Shown here: in pieces, positions 1 to 6,467 of the stretch | How positions within the stretch are numbered: the first letter of the stretch is position 1 | How the letters are laid out: each line of letters opens with the position of its first letter | NCBI GenBank assembly: GCA_018067325.1 | Contig: JAGPUU010000404.1 | Location: 1 to 8,936, forward strand | Direction of reading: 5' to 3' | Source: Amphritea sp. | GTDB lineage: Bacteria > Pseudomonadota > Gammaproteobacteria > Pseudomonadales > Balneatricaceae | Length of the DNA: 8,936 bases | Position numbers and translations under genes: made by a program | The notes under the pieces: model-generated | Database searches by the model: none | What the model saw: only the letters and a program-made list of their open reading frames with translations | Told to the model about the DNA's origin: nothing

Positions 1-2
1 GA

Positions 3-62
3 GACATAGCTGCACTCTATCCAGAGGTACAAGTGGCCCTAAAATCCCTCTGGAAGGCCTAG
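3..62 (+). CDS. C-terminal tail of an unidentified protein (partial)
   Basis: Reading from base 3, 19 codons end in a TAG at 60-62 and give the tail DIAALYPEVQVALKSLWKA, which has the mixed hydrophobic and charged look of a real protein end. The gene would begin left of the window. A second frame (from base 2) is also open here and runs into the 104-316 reading frame, but its translation in this part looks like out-of-frame noise. The piece is too short to assign a family or function. Confidence 0.3.
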   Translation, partial: DIAALYPEVQVALKSLWKA

Positions 63-103
63 AAAGAAATACACAGTCAGTTACTCTAATTTTTGGTCGA
101 GTA

Positions 104-316
104 TTGATATACGTAGTTGCATGCCGAGAAGAAGATATTAAGCTTTGGCAACTCCTTAAATTGAACGAACTAAAACCGATATATCCGCAAAAAGCGCACA
201 TATCATGGGGTTCAGTAAAGACAACGAGAGATAGCAGAGTTACTGATATTGCGCATGGCCTCTCAGATTTAATACAGACCAACAAGGTATTGTACGGTGG
301 AAAAAACTTTGCCTGA
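104..316 (+). CDS. small hypothetical protein, 70 aa, possible cassette gene
   Basis: This is a 70-residue reading frame with a TTG start and only a weak ribosome binding site; no ATG lies in frame near the start. The frame is open upstream to the window edge, so the true start is unknown. The product begins (M)IYVVACREEDIKLW and has no recognisable domain, signal peptide or membrane segment. The region is visibly more AT-rich than the metabolic genes to the right. It stops six bases before an attC-like stem (323-377) in the orientation an integron gene cassette would have, which is the main reason to take it seriously. It could equally be a chance frame in decayed DNA. Confidence 0.3.
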   Translation: MIYVVACREEDIKLWQLLKLNELKPIYPQKAHISWGSVKTTRDSRVTDIAHGLSDLIQTNKVLYGGKNFA

Positions 317-322
317 TAACGT

Positions 323-377
323 ATTTAACAAAGTAATCAACCGAACTCCGTATTGCGTGGTTATTACGACGTTAACC
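323..377 (+). repeat. attC-like imperfect stem (candidate integron recombination site)
   Basis: Outer boxes ATTTAAC (323-329) and GTTAACC (371-377) can pair over five bases. Inside them lie 4-nt unpaired spacers (AAAG 330-333 and CGAC 367-370). The inner boxes TAATcAACC (334-342) and GGTTATTA (359-366) pair over eight bases with C338 bulged out. The apical part is 16 nt. ATTTAAC fits the RYYYAAC consensus, while GTTAACC misses GTTRRRY at one position. A bulged base in the L'' box, giving an extrahelical G on the bottom strand, is a known attC hallmark. No integrase gene and no second attC are visible in the window, so this is a candidate only. Confidence 0.35.
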
Positions 378-380
378 CAC

Positions 381-411
381 AAAAAAAGGCGCATCGGTTA
401 ACCAATGCGCC
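381..411 (-). terminator. rho-independent terminator, leftward
   Basis: A perfect 7-bp GC-rich stem (GGCGCAT 388-394 with ATGCGCC 405-411) closes a 10-nt loop. On the minus strand it is followed directly by seven T residues (A381-A387 on the plus strand). It lies about 125 bases beyond the stop of the RidA-family pseudogene and would end leftward transcription. The loop contains the palindrome GGTTAACC, and GTTAACC also occurs at 371-377. Confidence 0.8.
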
Positions 412-467
412 AACAGCCTATCGGCAAGGGACAATCTGGGATAAAACGCTAAAACCAGAACGCTGTT

Positions 468-545
468 TCTAGCAAGGAAAACGAAGTTTTCCGTCTAGCC
501 ACGAGCAGTCGCGAAGCGACGTTCTAGCCACTCCCGTTTAGCGGG
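468..545. repeat. tandem TCTAGC-plus-hairpin array (3 units)
   Basis: TCTAGC occurs at 468-473, 494-499 and 523-528 (spacings 26 and 29), and each copy is followed by its own small hairpin. The first is GGAAAAC-GAA-GTTTTCC (476-492). The second is GTCGC-GAA-GCGAC (508-520). The third is CCCG-TTTAG-CGGG (533-545). The stems differ in sequence but each is self-complementary, and two share a GAA loop, so structure rather than sequence is kept. The last hairpin overlaps the final codons and stop (538-540) of the RidA-family pseudogene. It resembles REP-type intergenic palindromes; the family is not identified. Confidence 0.6.
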
Positions 546-918
546 TAGGAACCGCTGCATAAGCAACAACTTCACACAGCATCTCTTCACGGGCCAGACC
601 GGCAACAATCATCGCCGCACGGTTCGGGTATGGTGCTTCAAAGTAGTCAGCGTAAACTTTGTTGAATACTGGTAACTGGCTTCGATCAGTCACATAGATC
701 AGTACCTGGGTTACATCAGCCATCGTCAGCTCAGCCGCTTCAATGGTGTGCTAAAAGTTTTCCATCGTCTGACGCGCCTGCGCCTCAATACCACCTTCAA
801 CAACCTGGCCTTCAGCATTAATAGGAATCTGCGCAGTAGACAGCTGACCGTTAGCGATAACAGCCCATTCCAGTGGTGCCTTAGAGGCAAACAATTCAGT
901 CTTTACAGCTTGTTTCAT
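538..918 (-). pseudogene. RidA/YjgF/UK114-family protein, interrupted by an amber stop
   Basis: Read from ATG at 918, the gene has 126 codons, normal for RidA-family enamine/imine deaminases, which hydrolyse reactive imines from amino acid or amine oxidation in the cytosol. Codon 56 is TAG (plus-strand CTA 751-753), in the sequence MENF-stop-HTIEAA, where the family has a helix. Both sides are in one frame and otherwise intact. The equivalents of the E. coli RidA substrate-binding Arg105 (R100 in YPNRAAM) and Glu120 (E116 in CEVVAYA) remain. A single base change from AAG or CAG would explain the stop. The ribosome binding site is weak (AGTGA). No good start is visible for separate translation of the distal half, so the gene is probably inactive unless suppressed or a sequencing error. 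A RidA member beside amine-type catabolic genes suggests a lost or dispensable detoxifying role. Confidence 0.85.
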
Positions 919-973
919 AGTAATTCACTTTTAAAAATTGGATAAAAAAGGCCAATCAGACCATTAACCATTC

Positions 974-1098
974 TTTCTCAGTGTCCTCTGTGATCTCTGT
1001 GGTAAATAGCTCTTACACATATGCTCATTGGCATATCCATTAGTTAAGTAAAAACCTTTAATCATTTTCACCACAGAGGGCACCGAGTACACAGAAGT
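974..1098. repeat. inverted-repeat (MITE-like) element with 9-bp CACAGAGNN units
   Basis: The arms 974-1003 and 1070-1098 are imperfect inverted repeats. Read outward from the centre, each begins ACCACAGAG and consists of three tandem 9-bp units. On the left arm (minus strand) they are CACAGAGAT, CACAGAGGA and CACTGAGAA. On the right arm they are CACAGAGGG, CACCGAGTA and CACAGAAGT. The 66-nt centre contains its own perfect hairpin, ATATGC (1019-1024) with GCATAT (1031-1036). No open reading frame lies inside. It fills most of the gap between the transporter gene and the RidA pseudogene. Similar ACCACAGAG-type repeats are known to me from other bacterial genomes, but I cannot name the family. 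Confidence 0.6.
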
Positions 1099-1136
1099 AG
1101 ATAAACTTATAAATAGGAGGGATTAATCAACTAAGT

Positions 1137-1164
1137 AAAAGAGCAGCGACAATAGCCACTGCCC
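1137..1164 (-). terminator. likely rho-independent terminator after the BCCT transporter gene
   Basis: On the minus strand, GGGCAGTG (1164-1157) pairs with CGCTGCTC (1148-1141) over eight positions, including two G-T wobbles, around an 8-nt loop, followed by TTTT (1140-1137). It begins 13 bases past the transporter stop codon. This would separate the dehydrogenase-dipeptidase-transporter transcript from the RidA pseudogene. The T tract is short, so some read-through is possible. Confidence 0.55.
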
Positions 1165-1177
1165 TTTACCCTACTAA

Positions 1178-2758
1178 TTAAAGCCCTTGCTCGTCGGCCA
1201 TCTTGCGAGCGATCTGCGGTGCCGTCCAAAGCGATGGTAGCAATACCAAAGAGACAGGGACCGCCGTCACTACAATGAACGATTGCAGCGCAGAGATACC
1301 GCCGGAACCGATAGAGATCAACAGTGCAGCAACAACACCCATCATGATGCCCCAGAACACACGAATAGACGGCTGTGGATGATCGGTACCGGTCATAACC
1401 ATCGATACTGCGTAGGTCATGGAGTCACCGGTAGTGGCCACAAAGATTGTCGTCAGGATTAAAAACAGAACCGAAATCATGAAGCCCATCGGCAACTGTT
1501 CAGTAATTGCCAACAGTGCTGCTGGTAGGTTAAAGCCGGTGAACGGTTCAGAAATTACGCCTGGATTAGCCAGTTCGTATGCCAGACCGCTACCACCGAC
1601 AATAGTGAACCAGAAGCAGGTGATAATCGGTGCAACAACAGAGATCAGCAGTATCATTTCACGGATCGTACGACCTTTAGAAATACGCGCAACAAACATC
1701 GCCATCAGCGGACCGTAACCCAGGAACCAACCCCAGAAGAATACTGTCCACCAGTCCAACCAGCCAGGGCTAGCACGGAACGTCGCCATCGGAATGAACT
1801 GATCCAAGTAGATGCCGAACGAATGCAGGTAACCGTCAATAATAAACGCGGTAGGCCCAAAGATCAGGATGAAAGCCATCAGGACAACCGCCAGGATTAC
1901 GTTGGCACGGCTGAGAATCTGAATCCCTTTTGTAACACCACTAACCGCAGAGATCGTATAGATACAGATCAAGCCGACCAATATCATTACCTGAGTCATA
2001 TAGGTGTTAGGAATACCAAAGAGTTTTTCCAGACCGAAACTCACCTGCAGGCCGAGGAAACCGATCGGCCCCACCGTACCCGCAACTACTGCCAGTACAC
2101 AGCTTGAGTCAACGATAGCACCCAATGGACCGGTCATAACTTTGTCACCAAACACCGGGTACAGCAACGTACGGGGCTTCAGCGGCAGACCTTTCTCATA
2201 GTGCAGGTACATGTACACGATACCGGTCAAACTACCTAGAATCGCCCAGGCTAGAAAACCCCAGTGCATGAAGCTCTGTGCCAGCGCATTGTAAGCGGCA
2301 TCAACAGAACCTGCTTCAGTACCCGAAAACAACGGCGGTGCTGAAGTAAAGTGTGCCATCGGCTCAGCCGCAGCCCAGAACACGCCACCACCGGCAAGCA
2401 GGGTACACATGATCACTGAGATCCACTGGAAGGTTGGCATCTCCGGTGACTTAACACCGCCCAGAACCACAGAACCAGTACGGCCAATAGTCAGAAACAG
2501 ACCGATAACAAAGGTCAGTAGTAATAGCACCTGCCAGTAGGCGCCAAAATATTTAGTTGAAGTAGCAAACGCGCTATTAACCCAGCCAGACATCATTTCG
2601 ATATCGTACAGAGCCAATGCAGCGAACAGCACCAGTACTCCACCACTAATGAAGAATACCGGCAGGTCGACACCTGCTAGAAGTTTGTTATTGGCCATAG
2701 GGGCCTCGGGGGTTGCTGTCTGTTGCCGGGCAACAGCAGCTTGTGTTGTATTACTCAT
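1178..2758 (-). CDS. BCCT-family betaine/carnitine/choline-type transporter
   Basis: A 526-residue inner-membrane secondary transporter of the betaine/carnitine/choline family, with about twelve hydrophobic segments from residue 33 on and a short polar N-terminus. The signature region DWWTVFFWGWFLGYGP (335-350) is followed by ARISKGRTIRE (357-367), the family hallmark. TM4 keeps two tryptophans of the BetP aromatic substrate box (W166 and W171, in HWGFLAW), but the third position, Tyr197 in BetP, is Leu. In TM8 the BetP residues Trp374 and Trp377 correspond to Phe and Tyr. There is no long C-terminal osmosensory domain: it stops soon after the last helix, so a catabolic uptake role is more likely than osmoregulation. 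An AGGAG site lies 6 bases before ATG 2758. It is third in an operon after the dehydrogenase and M19 genes. The substrate is probably a quaternary ammonium or similar zwitterion; which one is unknown. Confidence 0.92.
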   Translation of the reverse strand: MSNTTQAAVARQQTATPEAPMANNKLLAGVDLPVFFISGGVLVLFAALALYDIEMMSGWVNSAFATSTKYFGAYWQVLLLLTFVIGLFLTIGRTGSVVLGGVKSPEMPTFQWISVIMCTLLAGGGVFWAAAEPMAHFTSAPPLFSGTEAGSVDAAYNALAQSFMHWGFLAWAILGSLTGIVYMYLHYEKGLPLKPRTLLYPVFGDKVMTGPLGAIVDSSCVLAVVAGTVGPIGFLGLQVSFGLEKLFGIPNTYMTQVMILVGLICIYTISAVSGVTKGIQILSRANVILAVVLMAFILIFGPTAFIIDGYLHSFGIYLDQFIPMATFRASPGWLDWWTVFFWGWFLGYGPLMAMFVARISKGRTIREMILLISVVAPIITCFWFTIVGGSGLAYELANPGVISEPFTGFNLPAALLAITEQLPMGFMISVLFLILTTIFVATTGDSMTYAVSMVMTGTDHPQPSIRVFWGIMMGVVAALLISIGSGGISALQSFIVVTAVPVSLVLLPSLWTAPQIARKMADEQGL

Positions 2759-2774
2759 TATAATCTCCTGACGG

Positions 2775-2807
2775 ATCTTTATATTTATTAGTTATCAGGT
2801 AAAGCAA
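2775..2807 (-). promoter_or_regulatory. possible internal promoter for the transporter gene
   Basis: On the minus strand TTGCTT is followed after about 18 bases by TATAAA, a fair sigma-70 pattern, just upstream of the transporter's ribosome binding site. The leader would be very short, about a dozen bases. It could give the transporter extra expression independent of the upstream genes. AT-rich spacers produce such matches by chance, so support is weak. Confidence 0.25.
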
Positions 2808-2808
2808 C

Positions 2809-2839
2809 GGCTCAGACTGAACTCTCATCGGACTGAGCC
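2809..2839. repeat. intercistronic hairpin between the M19 and transporter genes
   Basis: GGCTCAG (2809-2815) and CTGAGCC (2833-2839) form a perfect 7-bp stem around a 17-nt loop in the 100-base gap between the two genes. No T run follows on the minus strand, so it is not a standard terminator. It may act in mRNA processing or stability or as a partial attenuator, but its function is a guess. Confidence 0.45.
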
Positions 2840-2858
2840 ATAAGTTATAAAAATAGGG

Positions 2859-3845
2859 TTATTGCGGCTTTAGCCCTTCATCGAGAAAGTTAAGCCAGTT
2901 CAGACCCATGATCTTAGCCACGTCTTCATTGCTGAAGCCTCGCGCCTGCAGACCTTTAGTAAGATTCGGGAAGTCACGGCTATCACGGAACCAGGATAAC
3001 GGACGAGGCCAGTCGGCATTCGCCTTAGAGCCTTCGCCGTAGTCCATGGCTTTTGACCAGCGACCATTTCGCATCCACTCCAGAATTGACAGTGGCTGTT
3101 CCTGGCACAGATCAGTACCGATGCCGATCTGATCAATACCCATCAGGTCAGCGGTACCGGCCACCATGTCGCAGAAATCCTCCAACGTGCAGTCCGGACC
3201 GTTCTTAAGGTGGAACGGGTACAGACTGAAGCCCAGCAGACCACCGGATTCACCCAGCGCCTTCAGTACCTTGTCGGACTTGTTGCGCTTGGCTTCGTGG
3301 AAACTTAGTGGGTTAGCATGGGAGATCACTATCGGACGCTCAGAAATATCTATCGCATCTAAAGTGCTACGCTCGCCGCTATGGCTCATATCGATAATCA
3401 TGCCGACCCGGTTCATCTCTTTGATCGCCTGGCGACCAAAGCGAGTGACACCACTGTCTTCCGCTTCGTAGCAACCGCAGGCCAACAGGCTCTGGTTGTT
3501 GTAGGTCAGCTGCATGATCATCAGGTTTAGCTCACGCATCACCTCGACCATACCGATATCATCTTCAATCGGAGAACAGTTCTGAGCGCCGAACATTATG
3601 CCCACTTTGCCCAGCTGCTTTGCCAGACGGATATCTGCTGCGCTTCTGACCGGCATGATCAGATCGCTGTTCATTTCAAAGTGACGATTCCACTCAGAAA
3701 TGCGCATCAGAGTTTCACGAATTTGTTCGTGGTAAACGATGGTGGCATGCACCATTGTTACGCCACCTTCGCGGAGCTGTTCGAAGATCTTGCGGTTCCA
3801 GTTGGAATACTGGAGCCCGTCAATTACGATCATTTCGTTATGCAT
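2859..3845 (-). CDS. M19 (renal/membrane dipeptidase-like) family protein with altered metal site
   Basis: A 328-residue TIM-barrel amidohydrolase-type protein of the PF01244 family, without signal peptide or membrane anchor, hence cytosolic. Family landmarks are clear: VIDG at 7-10, the histidines H155 (DMSH) and H176 (ISHANP), R187 and GIGTD with D245. Canonical dipeptidases begin with DGHxD and have a bridging Glu; here the first motif reads DGLQY, and the bridging Glu position is Gln (Q88, in FGAQN). The usual two-zinc site therefore cannot form in the normal way. From memory, PF01244 members in Pseudomonas dimethylglycine/glycine-betaine clusters share the DGL and FQN substitutions, which fits the transporter next door. 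AGGAGG lies 7 bases before ATG 3845. It starts 40 bases after the dehydrogenase stop, so the two are surely co-transcribed. Ordinary dipeptide hydrolysis is doubtful; the true reaction is unknown. Confidence 0.85.
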   Translation of the reverse strand: MHNEMIVIDGLQYSNWNRKIFEQLREGGVTMVHATIVYHEQIRETLMRISEWNRHFEMNSDLIMPVRSAADIRLAKQLGKVGIMFGAQNCSPIEDDIGMVEVMRELNLMIMQLTYNNQSLLACGCYEAEDSGVTRFGRQAIKEMNRVGMIIDMSHSGERSTLDAIDISERPIVISHANPLSFHEAKRNKSDKVLKALGESGGLLGFSLYPFHLKNGPDCTLEDFCDMVAGTADLMGIDQIGIGTDLCQEQPLSILEWMRNGRWSKAMDYGEGSKANADWPRPLSWFRDSRDFPNLTKGLQARGFSNEDVAKIMGLNWLNFLDEGLKPQ

Positions 3846-3885
3846 AGCAATACCTCCTGGCCTAAGCTCGTAAATAAATAAAGCG

Positions 3886-5331
3886 TTAAGCGCTGATGTA
3901 GGTTGTCTTCACAACGGTGTAAAACTCTTTGGCGTAAGTTCCCTGTTCGCGTGGGCCAAAGCTGGAATCCTTACGGCCACCAAATGGAACGTGATAATCG
4001 GTACCTGCAGTTGCCAGGTTAATCATCACACAACCCGTCTTGGCGTTACGTTTAAAGTCAGACGCATATTTCAGTGACTGAGTGCAAATACCCCCAGTCA
4101 AACCGAAGTTGGTATCATTCAGAGTCGCCAGCGCTTCTTCATAATCCTTAACCTTGATGATGCAGGCGATCGGCGCAAACGCTTCTTCACGGTTAATGGT
4201 CATAGCGTTCGTGGTTTCGGTGAACAACGCAGGCTGCATGTAGTAGCCTTCGGTCTCTTCGGTCAGTACATCGCCACCGTAAACAAGCTTGCCACCTTCG
4301 GTTTTAGCCGTTTCCAGGTAGCGTAGGTTCTGCTCCATCTGGCGGGCATCAGCAACGGCACCGATATGTACACCCGCTTTCAGTGGGTGACCCACAACCA
4401 GCTTCTTCATCCGCTCAACCATCGCCTCAACGAAACGGTCGTGGATACCTTCAGTAACGATCAGTCGGGAAGACGCCGTACACTTCTGCCCGGTACCACC
4501 AAACGCACCACCCACGGCACACTCAACAGCGTTATCCAGATCCGCATCATCGAGAACGACCAGAGCATTCTTACTGCCCATTTCTAATTGACACTTAACC
4601 AGGTTAACCGCCGTTGCCACAGCAACCTTACGACCCGTTTCTAAAGATCCGGTGAAGGTCAGAGCATTGATACCACGAGAGTTGATCAGCACATCGCCAA
4701 CTTCCGCACCCGGCCCCATGACCAGATTTAAAGTGCCGGCAGGCAGTCCCTGACGGGAGATAATTTCAGTCAAAGCCCAGGCAGACGCAGGCACCTGATT
4801 AGCAGGCTTCCACACGACAGCGTTACCAAACGCCAGCGCCGGAGCAATCTTCCAGGCACCGGTTGCCGTTGGGAAGTTCCACGGCGTGATGATGCCGACA
4901 ACGCCTACCGGCTCGCGGCGAGTTTCAATTTCGATACCCGGGCGAACAGAATCAGCAGTTTCACCCATCTGACGCAGAACTTCCGCAGCGTAGTAATGGA
5001 AAAACTGACCGGAGCGATAAGTTTCACCCGCGCCTTCAGCCTGAGTCTTACCCTCCTCACGAGCGAGGAGTTCTCCCAGTTCATCTTTACGGGCGATCAG
5101 CTCATCACCGATGGCCATTAATACTGAGTAGCGCTGTTCCAGGCCACTTTTTTGCCACTCTAGCTGGCCAACTGCTGCTGCAGCAATCGCCGCTTCAGTC
5201 TGAGCTTTATCAGCCTGAGCATACTGACCGATCACATCGCTGATATCGGCTGGGCTAATATTTGCCACATAGCCTTTGTTACCTTCGACCCACTCACCTG
5301 CAATGTAATTACGAAAAACTGAATCAGACAT
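3886..5331 (-). CDS. NAD(P)-dependent aldehyde dehydrogenase, alpha-ketoglutaric semialdehyde dehydrogenase-like
   Basis: A 481-residue soluble ALDH-superfamily enzyme that oxidises an aldehyde to its acid. Catalytic Cys284 (GQKCTASS), general base Glu250 (LEMGSKN), Asn152 (PWNFP), cofactor Lys175 (WKPA) and FTGS at 226-229 are all present. The EEIFGPV motif reads EEAFAPI (382-388), with Ala where Gly is usual. The LEMGxKN, TGQKCTA and PFGG-K-SS-REQG segments resemble the YcbD type of alpha-ketoglutaric semialdehyde dehydrogenases, as I recall them, so the substrate may be a carboxylated semialdehyde; this is not certain. I chose ATG 5331 because AGGAG lies 7 bases upstream; an in-frame ATG at 5364 would add 11 residues but has no good site. 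It is the first gene of the leftward operon, divergent from the LysR regulator. Confidence 0.9.
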   Translation of the reverse strand: MSDSVFRNYIAGEWVEGNKGYVANISPADISDVIGQYAQADKAQTEAAIAAAAVGQLEWQKSGLEQRYSVLMAIGDELIARKDELGELLAREEGKTQAEGAGETYRSGQFFHYYAAEVLRQMGETADSVRPGIEIETRREPVGVVGIITPWNFPTATGAWKIAPALAFGNAVVWKPANQVPASAWALTEIISRQGLPAGTLNLVMGPGAEVGDVLINSRGINALTFTGSLETGRKVAVATAVNLVKCQLEMGSKNALVVLDDADLDNAVECAVGGAFGGTGQKCTASSRLIVTEGIHDRFVEAMVERMKKLVVGHPLKAGVHIGAVADARQMEQNLRYLETAKTEGGKLVYGGDVLTEETEGYYMQPALFTETTNAMTINREEAFAPIACIIKVKDYEEALATLNDTNFGLTGGICTQSLKYASDFKRNAKTGCVMINLATAGTDYHVPFGGRKDSSFGPREQGTYAKEFYTVVKTTYISA

Positions 5332-5396
5332 TTTTGATCTCCTGCATGTATATGGATCAATCATAGGGCCTGTGCTTTAATAAAAATAATTAATAA

Positions 5397-5425
5397 ATAA
5401 TATTCCGCGATAAGGTTTTCTTATC
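5397..5425 (-). promoter_or_regulatory. operon promoter with LysR-type operator palindrome
   Basis: GATAAG-GTTTT-CTTATC (5409-5425) is a perfect 6-bp inverted repeat and contains the T-N11-A pattern (ATA-N9-TAT) typical of LysR-regulator binding. On the minus strand TATTAT (5402-5397) is a good -10, and 17 bases upstream the -35 position is occupied by the palindrome's own half site, a poor match to TTGACA. A weak -35 with an overlapping operator suits a regulator-dependent promoter for the dehydrogenase operon, and also autoregulation of the divergent LysR gene. Start points are inferred. Confidence 0.6.
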
Positions 5426-5465
5426 AGGAATCTGTGACCGTTACTAAATCACCACAGGAGGCTTT

Positions 5466-6368
5466 ATGCTGCCGGAATTCAAGATTGCCCAATTACGTCA
5501 CTTTGTCTGGGTTTCTGAGCTGAAAGGATTTCATGCTGCAGCGGAGAAAGCCCACCGCACCCAACCGGCAATCTCACTGTCGATTCGTGACCTGGAAAAC
5601 AAGCTGGGTGAGTCGCTCTTTGAAAAGCGCAACGCTAAGACCGCCAAGACAGAGCTGACCCCTTTCGGACAGTACTTCCTACCCAAGGCAAAGGAGCTGA
5701 TTGAACACCACGATCGTATATCTCAGGATATGACCCTGTTAGCGGAACACAAAACCGGCCATCTACGACTCGCATCAGTACCTTCTATTGCCAGTCAGGT
5801 ATTACCTGAACTGTTGCTTGAATTTGTTAACGACACGCCTGAACTGCACATCAGCTTCTTTGATGATAATTCCGATGCGGTCTACAAGATGGTAGAAAAC
5901 CAACAGGTCGATTTCGGTATCGCTCATCTGTTCCACGAACAGGAACACAGTGATAAAACCTTTATCCCGATCTGGGAAGATCAGATCGGCGTAGTCTGCC
6001 CAAAAGATCACCCGCTAGCTGAACATAAAGAGTTACATTGGAAAGAACTGCGCAACTACCGGCTAATAAGTAACGGTACCTCCCGCCTGCTGGAAGACAG
6101 TGAAGCCAGACCTCTACTGGGCCACTCCCAGTTTTATATCTCTAATATGATCTCGTTGATTGCGATGCTTGAAGCGGGCTTTGGTGTGACCACTTTACCC
6201 CGCTACGCGGTACCCAAAGACAGCGAAACGCTGTGCTTTATTCCATTGAGTACGCCAAGAGTGGTGCGCCGCATCGGCATTGTTAAGCTCACTAATAAGT
6301 CGTTAACACCACCGGCACAAGCACTGGTCGACTTTATTCTGGCGCGTAACAATCCAGCAAAAACATAA
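5466..6368 (+). CDS. LysR-type transcriptional regulator
   Basis: A 300-residue protein of typical LysR length. The N-terminal winged helix-turn-helix lies at about residues 8-65, with the recognition part GFHAAAEKAHRTQPAISLSI (21-40). A linker helix follows, then the periplasmic-binding-like effector domain from about residue 90 (TGHLRLASVPS onward, with DFGIAHL and GFGVTTLPRYAV). AGGAGG ends 4 bases before ATG 5466. It is divergent from the dehydrogenase gene with a T-N11-A palindrome between them, the classic arrangement for a LysR protein controlling the neighbouring operon and itself. The effector is likely the catabolic substrate or an intermediate of it. A second copy of the palindrome past its 3' end suggests it also controls the rightward genes. 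Confidence 0.95.
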   Translation: MLPEFKIAQLRHFVWVSELKGFHAAAEKAHRTQPAISLSIRDLENKLGESLFEKRNAKTAKTELTPFGQYFLPKAKELIEHHDRISQDMTLLAEHKTGHLRLASVPSIASQVLPELLLEFVNDTPELHISFFDDNSDAVYKMVENQQVDFGIAHLFHEQEHSDKTFIPIWEDQIGVVCPKDHPLAEHKELHWKELRNYRLISNGTSRLLEDSEARPLLGHSQFYISNMISLIAMLEAGFGVTTLPRYAVPKDSETLCFIPLSTPRVVRRIGIVKLTNKSLTPPAQALVDFILARNNPAKT

Positions 6369-6436
6369 AAATTTTAACCTCTGTTGCAATTTACAACAGG
6401 GCTGGAGACATAGAAAAAATAATAGGTTGAGCTATT

Positions 6437-6467
6437 TTGATAAGTTTCTCTTATTAAGCGATATAAC
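6437..6467 (+). promoter_or_regulatory. candidate promoter for the rightward genes
   Basis: TTGATA (6437-6442) followed by TATAAC (6462-6467) is a fair sigma-70 promoter with a 19-base spacer; GATATA at 6460 would give 17. The GATAAG-N5-CTTATT operator copy lies across the -35 and spacer, as in the 5397-5425 promoter. Transcription from here would give a leader of roughly 400 bases before the 573-residue gene, including the 6676-6858 frame. Confidence 0.35.

Noticed and set aside
748..945. 65-aa plus-strand frame over the RidA-family gene
   Set aside because: It is antisense to the recognisable RidA translation, with a composition typical of a shadow frame.
944..962. Hairpin GGTC-N5-GGCC followed by T6 on the minus strand
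   Set aside because: The stem is only 4 bp with one wobble, too weak to call a terminator; the better one is at 1137-1164.
1419..2201. Plus-strand frames across the transporter gene
   Set aside because: They are antisense shadows of a clear BCCT gene.
5362..5364. Upstream ATG as the dehydrogenase start
   Set aside because: It lacks a Shine-Dalgarno site, and the added residues do not look like an ALDH N-terminus; ATG 5331 has AGGAG at ideal spacing.
6379..6401. 8-bp hairpin after the LysR stop as a terminator
   Set aside because: It contains a wobble pair and no T run follows on the plus strand.
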